A DNA stretch of 58,192 nucleotides from Campylobacteraceae bacterium (GCA_031255525.1 JAIRSJ010000029.1:1-58192); one strand, 5' to 3'. Shown: positions 9,632-21,300, counted from the stretch's first letter. Notes: a model not told the origin generated them from the letters alone. A program made the numbers and translations.

Positions 9632-10718
9632 ACAAGCTTTTATCACCCATATGGAAGTTTCTGCAAGTGGCAGCAATGATTTGCAGAGTTTATGGAAAAA
9701 TATACTAAATCAAAAAAGCGGTATTTGTCTGTGCGAAGGGTTTTTGCCGGAGCGAAAAGCTGCGATAGGTAAATTAAACGACCCTTTTGAGCAGTTGCTT
9801 TTAAGCTGTGTTAAAAAAATAGTAGATAAAAGCAAAAAAGAGCCAAAAGAGATTGCGCTGTTTATAGGCTCATCTGTAGGCGGCATGCAAAATACCGAAA
9901 AAAAATTAAAAAGCGGCTGTTCCTATAATGATATTAATCCCGATTTCCACACTATAGGGACAATCAAAAATCTTATCCTGCCTCACTATCAATTTAAAAA
10001 AACTTACGCTTTTTCGACTGCTTGCACTTCCGGTGCAAACGCTCTTGGTTTTGCGTACGAATGTATCACGAAAGGGATATATTCCGATATTTTGGTAATT
10101 GGCGCTGACGCCATATCTCTTACGACGGTAAACGGCTTTGATGCGCTTGGCGTTTTATCAGCGTCTACATGCAAACCTTTTTGCGCAAAAAGTACAGGAA
10201 TGAATGTCGGCGAAGGGATAGGCGCTCTTTTAATATCAAATGCAAAAACGCAAGATTGTGTAGAGTTTTTGGGAGTTGGCTATAGTTCTGACGCTTATCA
10301 TATGACGCATCCAAAACCGGATGGAGGAGGAGCTAAGATAGCAATGCAAAATGCGTTAAATGTGGCTAAAGTCCCACAACTTGATTATATAAACGCTCAT
10401 GGAACAGGCACAAAAGCCAACGATAATGCGGAAGCAGCTGCCGTTTCGTCACTTTTTGGCTCTTCGCCACATATGAGTTCCACAAAAAATATCACCGGAC
10501 ATACATTGGGAGCTGCCGGCGCAATTGAAGCGGCTATCGCATGTAAAGCTATACTGGAAAATACGGTGCCACCAAACGGCATAATTGAAGAACCGCTGGA
10601 ACACAATTGCAAAATAGCCCAATCCTCCCCCATAAAAAAAGAGATAAAATATGCCATGAGCAATTCATTTGCGTTCGGCGGCAATAATGTCTCTTTGGTT
10701 TTTGGGAAAAGTGTATGA
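9624..10718 (+). CDS. Beta-ketoacyl-ACP synthase (KAS II family)
   Basis: FSTACTSGANALG, NAHGTGTKANDNAE, NITGHTLGAAGAIEA; start MHKQAF at 9624. Confidence 0.92.
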   Translation: MHKQAFITHMEVSASGSNDLQSLWKNILNQKSGICLCEGFLPERKAAIGKLNDPFEQLLLSCVKKIVDKSKKEPKEIALFIGSSVGGMQNTEKKLKSGCSYNDINPDFHTIGTIKNLILPHYQFKKTYAFSTACTSGANALGFAYECITKGIYSDILVIGADAISLTTVNGFDALGVLSASTCKPFCAKSTGMNVGEGIGALLISNAKTQDCVEFLGVGYSSDAYHMTHPKPDGGGAKIAMQNALNVAKVPQLDYINAHGTGTKANDNAEAAAVSSLFGSSPHMSSTKNITGHTLGAAGAIEAAIACKAILENTVPPNGIIEEPLEHNCKIAQSSPIKKEIKYAMSNSFAFGGNNVSLVFGKSV

Positions 10719-11125
10719 AAATAGAAAATATCCCGCAAGAAGGCAATAAAACACATGCGGGGGCAAAAAAAGCTTTGTATGCACAAGATGAAACGGGAGA
10801 GTACAAAATTACATCCTCTTTTGGCTGGGAGGCTGAGGAGATAGCAACTCTAACCGCCATTGAAGAGCTGAAACGAAAAGAAGAAGAGGCTAAAGAGTCT
10901 TATTTTGCAGGCAAACTTTCTCCGCTTCCTTTTTACATGTATCAAAAAAGAATGGATTTGACAATACTCTCATGCGCTTCCGGCATATGCAAATGGCGCA
11001 TAAAAAGACATTTTAAACCATCAATCTTCGCTAAACTTTGTGACAAAACTCTCTTATCGTATGCAAAAGCATTGGATATAGATATAAAAACTCTTCGAGA
11101 GATAAAAAAGGATAATATTGAATAA
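10715..11125 (+). CDS. Conserved-looking hypothetical protein in pigment cluster
   Basis: ORF overlaps both flanking genes (translationally coupled); no family recognised. Confidence 0.65.
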   Translation: MKIENIPQEGNKTHAGAKKALYAQDETGEYKITSSFGWEAEEIATLTAIEELKRKEEEAKESYFAGKLSPLPFYMYQKRMDLTILSCASGICKWRIKRHFKPSIFAKLCDKTLLSYAKALDIDIKTLREIKKDNIE

Positions 11126-12116
11126 TTTTACACACCAACACGCAGCTCATTGCGAAAGCGGCGTGATATCCTCTATGCTCACGAATAAAGGCTTTAAGAT
11201 AAGCGAGGCTATGTGTTTTGGAATTTCAAGCGCTCTTACTTTTGCCTATTTTCCGTTTATCAAAGTAAATTCTATGCCGCTTATAGCCTACAGAATGCCA
11301 CCAAGACATATATTAAAAGGTATCAGCAAACGCTTAAACGTAAAATTTGAGATAAAAACTTTCGGCAATGACCAAAAAAACGCAGCAAAAATCCTTGATG
11401 AGACACTTCAAAACGGCGACATTGCCGGCATTCAAACAAGCGTCTACTATCTGCCGTATTTTCCGAAAGACATGCGGTTTCACTTCAACGCACACAACCT
11501 GATAGTGTTCAAAAAAGAGAAAGATATCTATTATGTAAGCGATCCTGTGTTTGATTATGTAAATACTATAAAAGAAGAGGATTTGCTAAAAGCGCGTTTT
11601 GCTAAAGGTGCATTATCACCAAAAGGTGCGATGTATACGCTAAAATCTATTCCGCAAAATATTGATTTTGAAAAAGCTATCAGAAAAGCGTTGAAAAAAA
11701 CCGCGCACATAATGTTAAAAACTCCACTACCTCTTATCGGCATTTGGGGAATGAAAACGATAGCCAAGAAACTTGGCTCTTTAAAAACGGCGGATAAAAG
11801 CGATTTGAGATATGCAAGGCTTTTTGTCAGCCAAATCATCAGAATGCAAGAAGAGATAGGCACAGGCGGAGGAGGATTTAGATTTATGTACGCTTCGTTT
11901 TTGCAAGAGAGCGCTTGCGTGTTAAATAAACCTATCTTGCGCGAAGCTTCGCAAATGATAAGTGATGCGGGTGATAAATTAAGATTTTTCGCGCTGATGG
12001 GAGCTAAAATGTTAAAAGACAAAGAGAGTTTTGACGTTAGAGCATTAGAGAAGATATTTCGTGAATGCGCCGAAGAGGAGGAGAGAGTGTACAGGATATT
12101 GGAGCAGATTAAATAA
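11118..12116 (+). CDS. BtrH N-terminal domain / papain-like-fold protein
   Basis: FTHQHAAHCESGVISSMLTNKG N-terminus typical of BtrH_N; C-terminal DUF4872-like region. Confidence 0.65.
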   Translation: MNNFTHQHAAHCESGVISSMLTNKGFKISEAMCFGISSALTFAYFPFIKVNSMPLIAYRMPPRHILKGISKRLNVKFEIKTFGNDQKNAAKILDETLQNGDIAGIQTSVYYLPYFPKDMRFHFNAHNLIVFKKEKDIYYVSDPVFDYVNTIKEEDLLKARFAKGALSPKGAMYTLKSIPQNIDFEKAIRKALKKTAHIMLKTPLPLIGIWGMKTIAKKLGSLKTADKSDLRYARLFVSQIIRMQEEIGTGGGGFRFMYASFLQESACVLNKPILREASQMISDAGDKLRFFALMGAKMLKDKESFDVRALEKIFRECAEEEERVYRILEQIK

Positions 12117-12540
12117 CAATCTTTGCGCTAAATTAAATTTGTCTGAAATACTGCGGTAATGTATTTTGGCAAATCACAGCAATTGCGATATTTTATGCCT
12201 TTAGTCGTTTATCACGAAAGATAAAAAGACTGATATGGTTTTTAACTTTGGCGTCGGCGGTTATTATTTTGGATTTTTATATTACAAAATACCTCATCTT
12301 TTGCCAACTTCTGCCTTTTATCTGCCGTGCCGATATAAATCCGTCTTCTAAAAAATTTGCAATTCATAAAGATAAAAATCTCTGCAAAATTTTCGCAAAT
12401 AATCATAAAATACTATTTTCTTCCTCTTTTTGAAAAATTTTACCTTGCATATAAAATATTTCATATAAATTGTTAAAAAACATTTTTCAAGCATAGTTTT
12501 GATAAAATTGCAGCTAAATTTATAGCATTAGGAATATAAG

Positions 12541-13284
12541 ATGAGAAAATTATTACTTTGTTTGGTGCTTATCGGAGGATTTAGCGCAGTCTCTTGCGAT
12601 GATATTAAAAAAACTTCAGCGGATAATGCAAAAAAGATTTTTCAAGAAGATGTGGAAGTAGTAAGCATAGATAAACTAAAAAGTATTACAGGCTTGAGTG
12701 TTGCGATTTTCAAAAACAAGCAAGGACAGGCTATGCCTATGTATATATCCGATGATGGAAAATCATTTTTGCCTATAGCAAATTTTTACCATTTCGGAGA
12801 GCAGGAGGATTTTGCACTATTATCAAAAACGCTTGAAAGTGTTGAAAATATAAATAAGCAGCTCGTCTCAAACAATATAGATGCACTTTTTGATTCATTA
12901 CCAAAAGAGGCATTTGTATTCATTAACTCCAAAGAAAAAACGGACAAACTTTTAACTATAGTAACAGACCCTGATTGCCCGTATTGCCGCAGCGAATTAA
13001 AAGGCATTAAAGACCGCTTGAAAACTTCGCATGTCAGAATGATATTTGCTCCTGTGCATGATGAAAAGGCGTATATAAAAAGTGCGCTTATTTTGGAAGA
13101 GACGAAAAAATTCAAACCCTCTGATACCGATAAGATAATAGCTGTTTTTGAAAAATATTATAAAGATATAGATGTCGGCGATAAAAGCATAGACACAGAA
13201 TTTGTACATAGCAGCGCTAATGAAATTTTTAAATCCGGTTTTATCCGCGGAGTGCCTTATATACACGAAGGAAAGCTAAAATAG
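12541..13284 (+). CDS. DsbC/DsbG-like thiol:disulfide interchange protein
   Basis: Signal peptide; thioredoxin-fold motif VTDPDCPYCRSEL. Confidence 0.8.
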   Translation: MRKLLLCLVLIGGFSAVSCDDIKKTSADNAKKIFQEDVEVVSIDKLKSITGLSVAIFKNKQGQAMPMYISDDGKSFLPIANFYHFGEQEDFALLSKTLESVENINKQLVSNNIDALFDSLPKEAFVFINSKEKTDKLLTIVTDPDCPYCRSELKGIKDRLKTSHVRMIFAPVHDEKAYIKSALILEETKKFKPSDTDKIIAVFEKYYKDIDVGDKSIDTEFVHSSANEIFKSGFIRGVPYIHEGKLK

Positions 13285-13314
13285 CTTTTTGAACTAACTT
13301 AAGGAAAAAATACT

Positions 13315-14481
13315 TTGGAAATCGGCGCGGTCATAATCTTTCTTGCATTTTTACTCATAGCCGCACCGTTTCTTTCAGCTTTCGCAAAAATACCCGTTGT
13401 TGTAGTAGAAATGCTTTTGGGAGTTTTTGGAGCATATATCGGACTTTTAAAAGGATTTGAAGTTTTTGATATGCTCGCCCACTTTGGCTTTTTGTATCTG
13501 ATGTTTTTGGTGGGCATGGAAGTAGACTTGAGAGAGTTTCGTTTCGGCAAAACGTCATTGCTGAAAAGAACTGCTCTTTTTTTCGTAACGCTTTATCTGC
13601 TTTCTATCGCCGCAACTTTGTATTTCAATCTAAATATGATTTACATAGCGGTATTTTCAATCTTCTCCCTTGGTGTTTTGATGGCATTGGTCAAAGAGTA
13701 CGGCAAAAAAGAGGCTTGGTTGATACTTGCCGTAAATGTCGGCGTTATAGGCGAGCTTTTAAGTATTATTCTGATGATAGTGTTAAGTAGCGGACTCAAA
13801 AGCGGATTTAACCTGCAATTTCTTGTCACTATTTCAATACTTTTAGGATTTTTGGTTTTATTTGTGTTTGTATTTAAAATGGCGAAGGTTCTCTTTTGGT
13901 GGTTCCCCGAACTTAAAATTATACTAATGCCCCATAAAGACAATAAAGATATTGATATAAGACTCTCTATGGCTTTAATGTTTATCTTGATCGCTTTGAT
14001 GATAATAGTCGGTATAGATCAGGTTTTGGGAGCATTTTTAGCGGGACTTTTTATCGTGTCGTTTTTTAAACACAAAACCGAACTTCCGGAAAAACTTTCA
14101 TCTTTCGGATTTGGTTTTTTAGTACCTCTGTTTTTTATACATGTAGGCTCTACTTTGCCGCTTGATGTGTTTACCGACAAAGAGGTTTTAAAACAAGCCT
14201 TCTTTATTTTTGCCTCAATCGTGTCAATTCGCCTTATCAGTTCCGTAGTAGCATACTCAGGACATTTTGGTCTTAAAAATGCAACACTGTTTTCTCTTGG
14301 CAACTCCATGCCGCTTACATTTTTAGTCGCCATAGCAACTTTGGCACACAATACGCAAAACATAAGCGATAAAGAGTATTATGCTATAGTCGTCGCCAGT
14401 ATGATAAGCGCTGTTGTGCTGATGATAGTGATAAAAATACTTCATCAATATTTTTTTAAAAAACATAAGGTTCAGCTGTGA
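13315..14481 (+). CDS. Cation:proton antiporter (CPA2/Kef-like)
   Basis: Polytopic; [10 protein letters not shown] and [11 protein letters not shown] motifs; TTG start. Confidence 0.85.
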   Translation: MEIGAVIIFLAFLLIAAPFLSAFAKIPVVVVEMLLGVFGAYIGLLKGFEVFDMLAHFGFLYLMFLVGMEVDLREFRFGKTSLLKRTALFFVTLYLLSIAATLYFNLNMIYIAVFSIFSLGVLMALVKEYGKKEAWLILAVNVGVIGELLSIILMIVLSSGLKSGFNLQFLVTISILLGFLVLFVFVFKMAKVLFWWFPELKIILMPHKDNKDIDIRLSMALMFILIALMIIVGIDQVLGAFLAGLFIVSFFKHKTELPEKLSSFGFGFLVPLFFIHVGSTLPLDVFTDKEVLKQAFFIFASIVSIRLISSVVAYSGHFGLKNATLFSLGNSMPLTFLVAIATLAHNTQNISDKEYYAIVVASMISAVVLMIVIKILHQYFFKKHKVQL

Positions 14482-15464
14482 TTTTAAGTATTGAGAGTAG
14501 TTGTGATGATAGTTCCATAGCTATAACAAGAATAGATGATTTAAAGCTTGTTTTTCACAAAAAAATTTCACAAGAGAGAGAACATAGCGGTTTTGGAGGA
14601 GTTGTGCCCGAACTTGCCGCAAGACTTCATGCTATAGCCTTGCCGAATATTTTGGAAGAGGCAAAAGAGTATCTGCCCGGATTAAAAGCTGTCGCCGTGA
14701 CAAATGAACCGGGACTTTCCGTAACGTTGATAGAAGGTGTGATGATAGCAAAAGCTCTTTGCTTGTGCCTTGACATTCCCCTGCTGCCTATAAACCATTT
14801 AAAAGGGCATATTTATTCGCTTTTCATTGAAAAAGAAGCGCACTTTCCGCTTGACGTTTTGTTAGTCTCAGGCGGACATACTCAAGTTTTGCATGTGAAA
14901 AGTTACGAGGATATAAAACTTCTTGCTTCAACGCTGGACGATAGTTTTGGCGAAAGTTTTGACAAGGTGGCAAAAATGCTGCATCTTGGATATCCCGGAG
15001 GTGCTATTGTGGAATCTTATGCAAAAGAGGGCGAGGATAGATTTGGTTTTACGGTGCCTTTAAAAAATTCGAAAAACGTAGCTTTTAGTTACTCCGGGCT
15101 TAAAAATCAAACAAGGCTTGCAATTGAAAACCTTAAAGACAAAATGACGCAAAAAGATAGAAACGATATATGCGCTTCGTTTCAAAAAACCGCTATATTG
15201 CATATAATAACGCAGCTAAAAAAAATATTCAAATACAGCGGCTTTAAAGACTTTGCCGTGGTAGGCGGAGCGAGTGCGAATAATGCTTTGCGAAGAGAGC
15301 TTTTTGAATTTTGCAAAAAATTTGGAGCGACTCTTCATTTTGCTCCTTTTGAGTTTTGTTCGGATAACGCTGCGATGATAGGAAGAGCTGCGGTGGAAGC
15401 ATACAAGCTAAAAAAATTTGCAGATATAGACAATGTTTTGATAAATCCAAAATCTACTTTTTAA
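14478..15464 (+). CDS. tsaD: tRNA N6-adenosine threonylcarbamoyltransferase
   Basis: [69 protein letters not shown] start. Confidence 0.95.
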   Translation: MILSIESSCDDSSIAITRIDDLKLVFHKKISQEREHSGFGGVVPELAARLHAIALPNILEEAKEYLPGLKAVAVTNEPGLSVTLIEGVMIAKALCLCLDIPLLPINHLKGHIYSLFIEKEAHFPLDVLLVSGGHTQVLHVKSYEDIKLLASTLDDSFGESFDKVAKMLHLGYPGGAIVESYAKEGEDRFGFTVPLKNSKNVAFSYSGLKNQTRLAIENLKDKMTQKDRNDICASFQKTAILHIITQLKKIFKYSGFKDFAVVGGASANNALRRELFEFCKKFGATLHFAPFEFCSDNAAMIGRAAVEAYKLKKFADIDNVLINPKSTF

Positions 15465-15741
15465 ATCATTCGTTTGTGTATGGTGCTTTTGATATAAATA
15501 ATACGCGTATGAATCTTTTATTTCGAGAGAATTTACGGATAAATTCCCTCTCCTGTGACTATCTTGGATTTGCGATAGTTTTAGCGACAAAGTTATTTCA
15601 TAACCTTAAACCATATTTGTTGCCACGCAAAGCTCTTTTGGTTTTATGTCGTTCCCTTTATAGTGCATGATAAGTGTATCATATAAATTTGCTAAAACCG
15701 CGACGAATATTGATTTTGAACGATTCGAATTATTGAACTTT

Positions 15742-16050
15742 TTAGATTGGTGTAGAGTTATTTATGTGCACACTTAACCAGTGAGTATTGTCCGAACAAC
15801 TTAAAACACGATGTTTAGTATGTGCTTTGATAAATATATGCTCGCCTTTTTTAAGGCGAATCTCTCTTTGCTCTATCTCTAAAACAGCTTCGCCTTCAAG
15901 CACAACAACAAACTCATCTTCACTTTGATCATACCAATTGTCGGATAATTTCGACGAGCTTATGATATGAGTTATTTTAATATCTTTTTGTTCGTGTAAA
16001 ATTTCAAAAATTTCATCTCTATCCGGCGGCCTTTTATCAAATATACCCAT
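15742..16050 (-). CDS. Cupin-domain protein
   Basis: DEFVVVLEGEAVLEIEQREIRLKKGEHIFIKAHTKHRV. Confidence 0.82.
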   Translation of the reverse strand: MGIFDKRPPDRDEIFEILHEQKDIKITHIISSSKLSDNWYDQSEDEFVVVLEGEAVLEIEQREIRLKKGEHIFIKAHTKHRVLSCSDNTHWLSVHINNSTPI

Positions 16051-16061
16051 TTTAATCCGCT

Positions 16062-16775
16062 TTATCGTATTTTTACGGCTGTAACAAATCTCCCACATAA
16101 CCCTTCGCGCCTGTGCGAAAAATACTTTTTATCGCAACACGTGCAAATATTTTCATGCAAAATATCTACGATGCCATTTTTATTTAACTGTGATTTGATA
16201 ATTTTTTGCAAATCCAAAAAATATTTCTCACCTCTTTTTTCAAGTGCAAAAGCAAATTTCTCGCTCGCCTTTTGCATAACCTCACCTTTTATCTCATAGC
16301 AGCAAACCCCTATGGAGGCGCCGATAAACGCTCTTATATCCTGCTCTTGAGTTTTGAAGTTATGACGCATAGCTTGTGTAGTGTCTGTTATGATATCCAA
16401 AAAAGCTCCTTTTCGCCCTGCGTGTATAGCAGCAGCAATGCTATTTTTTGCATCAAATAATATGACCGGCGCGCAATCTGCCGTCATAACACACAAAATC
16501 AAGCCTTTGTTTTTGGTAATCATCGCATCGGCTTTTGGTGTATTATTTGTTTTGATAAGAACGACATTATTGCTGTGCACCTGCTCCATAAAGCAAAGAT
16601 TTTTGATATCAAATCCAAAAAAAGAGGCAAAACTCTCCCTGTTTTTCTCCACATGCAAAGGGTTATCTCCCACATGCATTCCCATATTTAAACTCTCATA
16701 CCTGCCTTCGCTTATCCCGCCGAATCTATCGCTTTGTACTATCTTGACATTATCGTGTAAAAAAATCTCTCTCAT
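16062..16775 (-). CDS. pgeF: YfiH/PgeF (LACC1-type) multicopper oxidase-like protein
   Basis: MEQVHSNNV, MTADCAPVILFD, AAIHAGRKG, GVCCYEI, CTCCDKKYFSHRREGLCGRF. Confidence 0.9.
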   Translation of the reverse strand: MREIFLHDNVKIVQSDRFGGISEGRYESLNMGMHVGDNPLHVEKNRESFASFFGFDIKNLCFMEQVHSNNVVLIKTNNTPKADAMITKNKGLILCVMTADCAPVILFDAKNSIAAAIHAGRKGAFLDIITDTTQAMRHNFKTQEQDIRAFIGASIGVCCYEIKGEVMQKASEKFAFALEKRGEKYFLDLQKIIKSQLNKNGIVDILHENICTCCDKKYFSHRREGLCGRFVTAVKIR

Positions 16776-17383
16776 TAATAAATAGCTGTTATCCTATCTA
16801 TTTGTGCCCAGCCATCAAGCTTTTTTTGTGTCGTCATGCGGTACAGATATCGAGCTATCATATCGGATTCTAAATTTACAAGCCGCCCTATTTTGTATGT
16901 GTGAAAAAGTGTCTCTTTCATAGTATGCGAAATTATAGTTAATCTTATAAAATTTTCACTCACTTCGTTTATCGTAAGACTTATACCATCAACCGCTATG
17001 CTGCCCTTTTGCACCATAAACATATGAATATTTTGCGGAACAGATATATAAAAATCAACGCTGTTTTCGTGGCGCTCTATCTTTATAATTTTACCCACTC
17101 CGTCTATATGACCTTGAACAAGATGCCCTTCCAATCCATCTTCTAATTTTAAAGAGGGTTCTATATGAACGCTGTCTTTGAAATTTTCCAACGCCAAAAC
17201 AGCCCTACTTTCAAATGATAACTCTACTTTAAAAACTTCTTCGCCTACAAGTATGACCGTTAAACATGCACCGTTTACGCAGATACTGTCGCCGATTTTG
17301 GGTTTATGTTTTGCTTTGAGGGTTAATATATTGTCGCTAAAATCCAATACTTGAGCTATCTCTCTCACAAGTCCCGTAAACAT
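16775..17383 (-). CDS. ribE: Riboflavin synthase alpha subunit
   Basis: MFTGLVREIAQV, two lumazine-binding repeats (CVNGACLTV, AVDGISLTI). Confidence 0.95.
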   Translation of the reverse strand: MFTGLVREIAQVLDFSDNILTLKAKHKPKIGDSICVNGACLTVILVGEEVFKVELSFESRAVLALENFKDSVHIEPSLKLEDGLEGHLVQGHIDGVGKIIKIERHENSVDFYISVPQNIHMFMVQKGSIAVDGISLTINEVSENFIRLTIISHTMKETLFHTYKIGRLVNLESDMIARYLYRMTTQKKLDGWAQIDRITAIY

Positions 17384-17522
17384 CAGTCCGCCTTTTAATC
17401 AAAAATGGATTAAAAATTATAACACAGCAATATAAAATACAAATTGGACAAAGAGGTTGTTATTTGTGGTAAAATAGCCGCGAATTTTTAGTTTGCGCAA
17501 AAAATCAAAAGGTTTATATCGA

Positions 17523-19394
17523 ATGAAATATGATATTATCGTCATAGGCGGCGGACACGCTGGTATCGAAGCATCTCTTGCGAGTGCCAGAATGGGCAAA
17601 AAAACTCTTCTTATAACTGTTTTGGCAGAACAAATCGGAGCCGCCAGCTGTAATCCTGCCATAGGAGGGCTTGGCAAAGGACACCTTGTAAAAGAACTTG
17701 ATGCACTTGGCGGTCAAATGGGACTCGCTACCGATGCTGCCGGCATCCAATTTCGCATCTTGAACGAATCAAAAGGACCTGCCGTAAGAGGTACTAGAGC
17801 GCAAATTGATATGGACAGGTATCGTATTTTTATGCGAAACACCGTATTAAACACCCAAAATTTACATGTGACGCAAGAGATAGTGGAAGAAATACTCACA
17901 AAAAATGGCAAAGTGGACGGCGTTTTAACGCATATTAAAAATCGCTATTATGCCAAAAAGGTCATTATAACAACAGGAACTTTTCTAAAAGGGCTTATAC
18001 ACGTAGGAGAATTTCGTCAAAATGCCGGTAGAACGGGAGAGTTTGCCTCGAATGCCCTGTCTGACTCTTTAAAAAACTTAGGACTTGCGTTGGGCAGACT
18101 AAAAACAGGAACTTGTCCGAGAATCGATGCGAAAAGTATAGATTTTACAAAAATGCAGATGCAAGGAGGCGATGAAAAACCGTCTCCACTTAGTTTTAGA
18201 ACCGATAAAAGCAATTTTAATCCATATCAACTCCCCTGTTTTATAACATATACAAATACAAAAACTCATGATATAATCAAAGACAATTTTCACAGAGCGC
18301 CGCTTTTTACGGGGCAGATAGAGGGCATAGGGCCGAGATATTGTCCGAGTATTGAAGATAAAATAAACCGTTTTAGAGACAAAGAACGTCATCATCTTTT
18401 TGTAGAACCCCAAACAAAAGAGGCTACGGAGTATTATATAAACGGATTGTCCACATCTTTACCTCCGGATGTTCAAATAAGCCTTCTTCGCACAATTCCC
18501 GGACTTGAAAACGCTAATATTGTCCGCTTCGGCTATGCTATAGAGTATGACTACATAGACCCAACCGAGTTAATTCACACATTAGAGACAAAAAAGATAC
18601 AAGGACTCTATTGTGCCGGTCAGATAAACGGCACTACGGGTTACGAAGAAGCTGCGGCTTTGGGCATCATCGCCGGCATCAATGCCGTTTTATCACTTGA
18701 TGAAAAGAAGCCGCTCGTATTCAGAAGAGACGAAGCATATATAGGTGTTTTGATAGACGATTTAACTACAAAAGGAACAAAAGAGCCTTACAGAATGTTC
18801 ACCTCTCGTGCAGAATTTAGACTATTGCTAAGAGAAGATAATGCCGACATCAGACTTATGGAATATGGTCATAAAATGGGGCTTATTGATGATAAAACCT
18901 TCGCAAAACTGGAGTTGAAAAAAGAGCAGTTAAAAAACGGCTTGGAATTTTTAGAGAACAACTTTTTAACTCCATCGCGTGAAAATATCGCATTTTTGGA
19001 AAATATAGAAGAAGATGTGATAAATGATAAAACGCCTTACCAAAAAATAGCGGCGAGAAAAAGTTTCACCGCTGAAAAATTGGATAAGTTGTCGGATATA
19101 TTTAAAGACTATTCAAGCGACGCAAAAGAGCAAATATTAATATTTTCAAAGTACAAAAGCTACATACAAAAGCAGGAAGAACAGATAAAAGCTATGAAAA
19201 AAATGATGGAAATTAAGATACCAAAAGAGATAGATTTTAGTAAAGTAAGCGGGCTTGGGAATGAAGCTGCCGAAAAACTCAGGCGTTTCAATCCCCCTAC
19301 TCTTTTTGAAGCAAGCGAAATAAGCGGTATAACTCCTGCTGCTATTGATGCGTTGCATATTTATATAACGGTATTGCAAAAGAATAAAAATTAA
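17523..19394 (+). CDS. mnmG: tRNA uridine-5-carboxymethylaminomethyl modification enzyme
   Basis: [50 protein letters not shown]. Confidence 0.97.
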   Translation: MKYDIIVIGGGHAGIEASLASARMGKKTLLITVLAEQIGAASCNPAIGGLGKGHLVKELDALGGQMGLATDAAGIQFRILNESKGPAVRGTRAQIDMDRYRIFMRNTVLNTQNLHVTQEIVEEILTKNGKVDGVLTHIKNRYYAKKVIITTGTFLKGLIHVGEFRQNAGRTGEFASNALSDSLKNLGLALGRLKTGTCPRIDAKSIDFTKMQMQGGDEKPSPLSFRTDKSNFNPYQLPCFITYTNTKTHDIIKDNFHRAPLFTGQIEGIGPRYCPSIEDKINRFRDKERHHLFVEPQTKEATEYYINGLSTSLPPDVQISLLRTIPGLENANIVRFGYAIEYDYIDPTELIHTLETKKIQGLYCAGQINGTTGYEEAAALGIIAGINAVLSLDEKKPLVFRRDEAYIGVLIDDLTTKGTKEPYRMFTSRAEFRLLLREDNADIRLMEYGHKMGLIDDKTFAKLELKKEQLKNGLEFLENNFLTPSRENIAFLENIEEDVINDKTPYQKIAARKSFTAEKLDKLSDIFKDYSSDAKEQILIFSKYKSYIQKQEEQIKAMKKMMEIKIPKEIDFSKVSGLGNEAAEKLRRFNPPTLFEASEISGITPAAIDALHIYITVLQKNKN

Positions 19395-19476
19395 ATTTTA
19401 GATACAAAGAGTTTTGTCAAAAATTTATATTAATCAAAAACTGTTATAATTTATCTTATTTTTTTAAGGATTTTGT

Positions 19477-20097
19477 ATGTTAAAAAGGGTTGCTTTTTCA
19501 GCTGTTTTACTTTTATCCGCTTTCTCTTTCGCCGATGATGAGGTTACTATAAGGGCGACGGGCGATTTTGCCAAAGAATTAAAAGAACTCATAGAAAAAT
19601 ATCAACGAAGCGACATAAACGGAAGTATTGAAGTGATAGACAGCAGTAGCCCGAAAAGCGAGAAAGAGAGGCTTGAAAGTTCTCCCATAGAGCAAGCTAT
19701 GCAAGAAGAGATAAAAAATAGCGAAGGCAATACAAACGTTTCGCATGAAACTTACGATCAATATTTTTCCGATGAAAAAAAGGGCGGCAAAGGGATATTG
19801 GATTCTATTTTTAACTCAAGTGATGAAAAAACAAATATCGCGGAAGGAAAAGCCGTATATGATAAAAACTGCTCCTCCTGTCATGGAGAAAATGCTCAAA
19901 AAAGCTCATATCCCAACGCCAGAAATCTAATAACACTCTCAAAAGACGAAATTGAGTTGCAAGTTAAAAGTTACAGGGGAGACTCCGGATATGGCAAAGG
20001 TACCGGCTTTATAATGCGTTCTCAGGCAATTATGGTAAATGACCGTCAAGTGAGAAATATAGCCGAATATATAGACTATTTAAGAAAATCCGAGTAG
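19477..20097 (+). CDS. c-type cytochrome, monoheme
   Basis: Signal peptide; YDKNCSSCHGENAQ heme site; distal GTGFIMRSQAIMV. Confidence 0.85.
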   Translation: MLKRVAFSAVLLLSAFSFADDEVTIRATGDFAKELKELIEKYQRSDINGSIEVIDSSSPKSEKERLESSPIEQAMQEEIKNSEGNTNVSHETYDQYFSDEKKGGKGILDSIFNSSDEKTNIAEGKAVYDKNCSSCHGENAQKSSYPNARNLITLSKDEIELQVKSYRGDSGYGKGTGFIMRSQAIMVNDRQVRNIAEYIDYLRKSE

Positions 20098-20175
20098 TTT
20101 CATCGCTATATCTGTATTAAGCGCTTTAAAGTAGAATTTTTGTAATATAAAAACAACTTAAATCAAGGAGCAAAT

Positions 20176-21291
20176 ATGAAAAAATATTATCTGTTGCCCA
20201 TAGCAATTGCCGTACTTTGTTCGGTATCGGCAAAAGAGATAAAAATAGGCGCTATAATGCCGATGAGCGGTTCTATAGCTGCTTACGGACAAACAGCGTA
20301 CGAAGGTCTGTCTCTAGCCAACAAATTGGAGCCGACACTCAAAAACGGCGATAGTATCAAAATAGTTCTGATAGATACAAAAGGCGAGAAAGTCGAATCT
20401 GCCAACGCAGCTTCAAGACTGATTTCAGCTGAAAAAGTAGCGGCGATAGTAGGCGAACTTATCAGCACAAACACGGAACAAGTGGTATCAATAGCCGAAA
20501 AAGCAAAAATCACCGTAGTAGCTCCGGCGGCCACAAACGATAAACTTACCCAAAGAAATAATTTTATAAATCGCGTATGTTTCACGGATTCGTTTCAAGG
20601 CGCTGTAGTGGCAAATTATGCTTATCAGACGCTCGGTCTTAAAAAAGCTGTTGTGCTGGTTGACCAAGCGCAAGTGTATTCTTTAGGATTGGCAAAAACG
20701 TTTGAAGAAATTTTTACCAAAAACGGCGGTACCATCATGAAAAAAATCGCTATAAGTTCAGGAAATAAAGATTTTAGAGCACTTGTTTCGCAAATCAAAT
20801 CAATCAATCCCGACATGATTTTCCTACCCGTCTATCACCCCGAAGCATCCATGTTTGCAAGACAGGCAAAAGAGATAGGATTAAACAAACCGATGTTTTC
20901 CGGCGAAGGTGTGGCAAATCCGACATTTTTAGAGTTAGGCGGAGCTGCGGTAGAAGGTTATATGTTTACCGATACGTTTGATTATGAAGCCCCACCAACG
21001 CAACGTTCACGTGATTTTATAGCCGCATATGAAAAAACCAGCGGCAAAAAAGACATGGCTTCATTTACAGCTCTTGGGGCAGATGCATACTTTTTGATAA
21101 TAGATGCAATGAACAATTGTGAAAATCCCGAGGATAGTGTGTGTATAAATGACCGCGTAAAAGCAACTAAAAATTTTGAAGGGGTTTCCGGCGTTATCAA
21201 CATGTCTCCAAGTGGAGATCCTGTCCGTTCCGCAGTTATAAAAGAGGTTAAAGACGGTAAATTTACCTATAAAGCTACCGTAAATCCTTAA
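20176..21291 (+). CDS. livJ: Branched-chain amino acid ABC transporter substrate-binding protein
   Basis: Signal peptide, IKIGAIMPMSGSIAAYGQTAYEGLSLAN. Confidence 0.9.
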   Translation: MKKYYLLPIAIAVLCSVSAKEIKIGAIMPMSGSIAAYGQTAYEGLSLANKLEPTLKNGDSIKIVLIDTKGEKVESANAASRLISAEKVAAIVGELISTNTEQVVSIAEKAKITVVAPAATNDKLTQRNNFINRVCFTDSFQGAVVANYAYQTLGLKKAVVLVDQAQVYSLGLAKTFEEIFTKNGGTIMKKIAISSGNKDFRALVSQIKSINPDMIFLPVYHPEASMFARQAKEIGLNKPMFSGEGVANPTFLELGGAAVEGYMFTDTFDYEAPPTQRSRDFIAAYEKTSGKKDMASFTALGADAYFLIIDAMNNCENPEDSVCINDRVKATKNFEGVSGVINMSPSGDPVRSAVIKEVKDGKFTYKATVNP

Positions 21292-21300
21292 TTTTTTTAT

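Noticed and set aside
12117-12540. ORF 12248..12433 as a gene
   Set aside because: No RBS, homology or domain pattern recognised; likely random ORF in the intergenic gap.
16890-16910. Single TGTGAAAA in ribE as a DnaA box
   Set aside because: Isolated octamer in coding sequence; expected by chance in AT-rich DNA.
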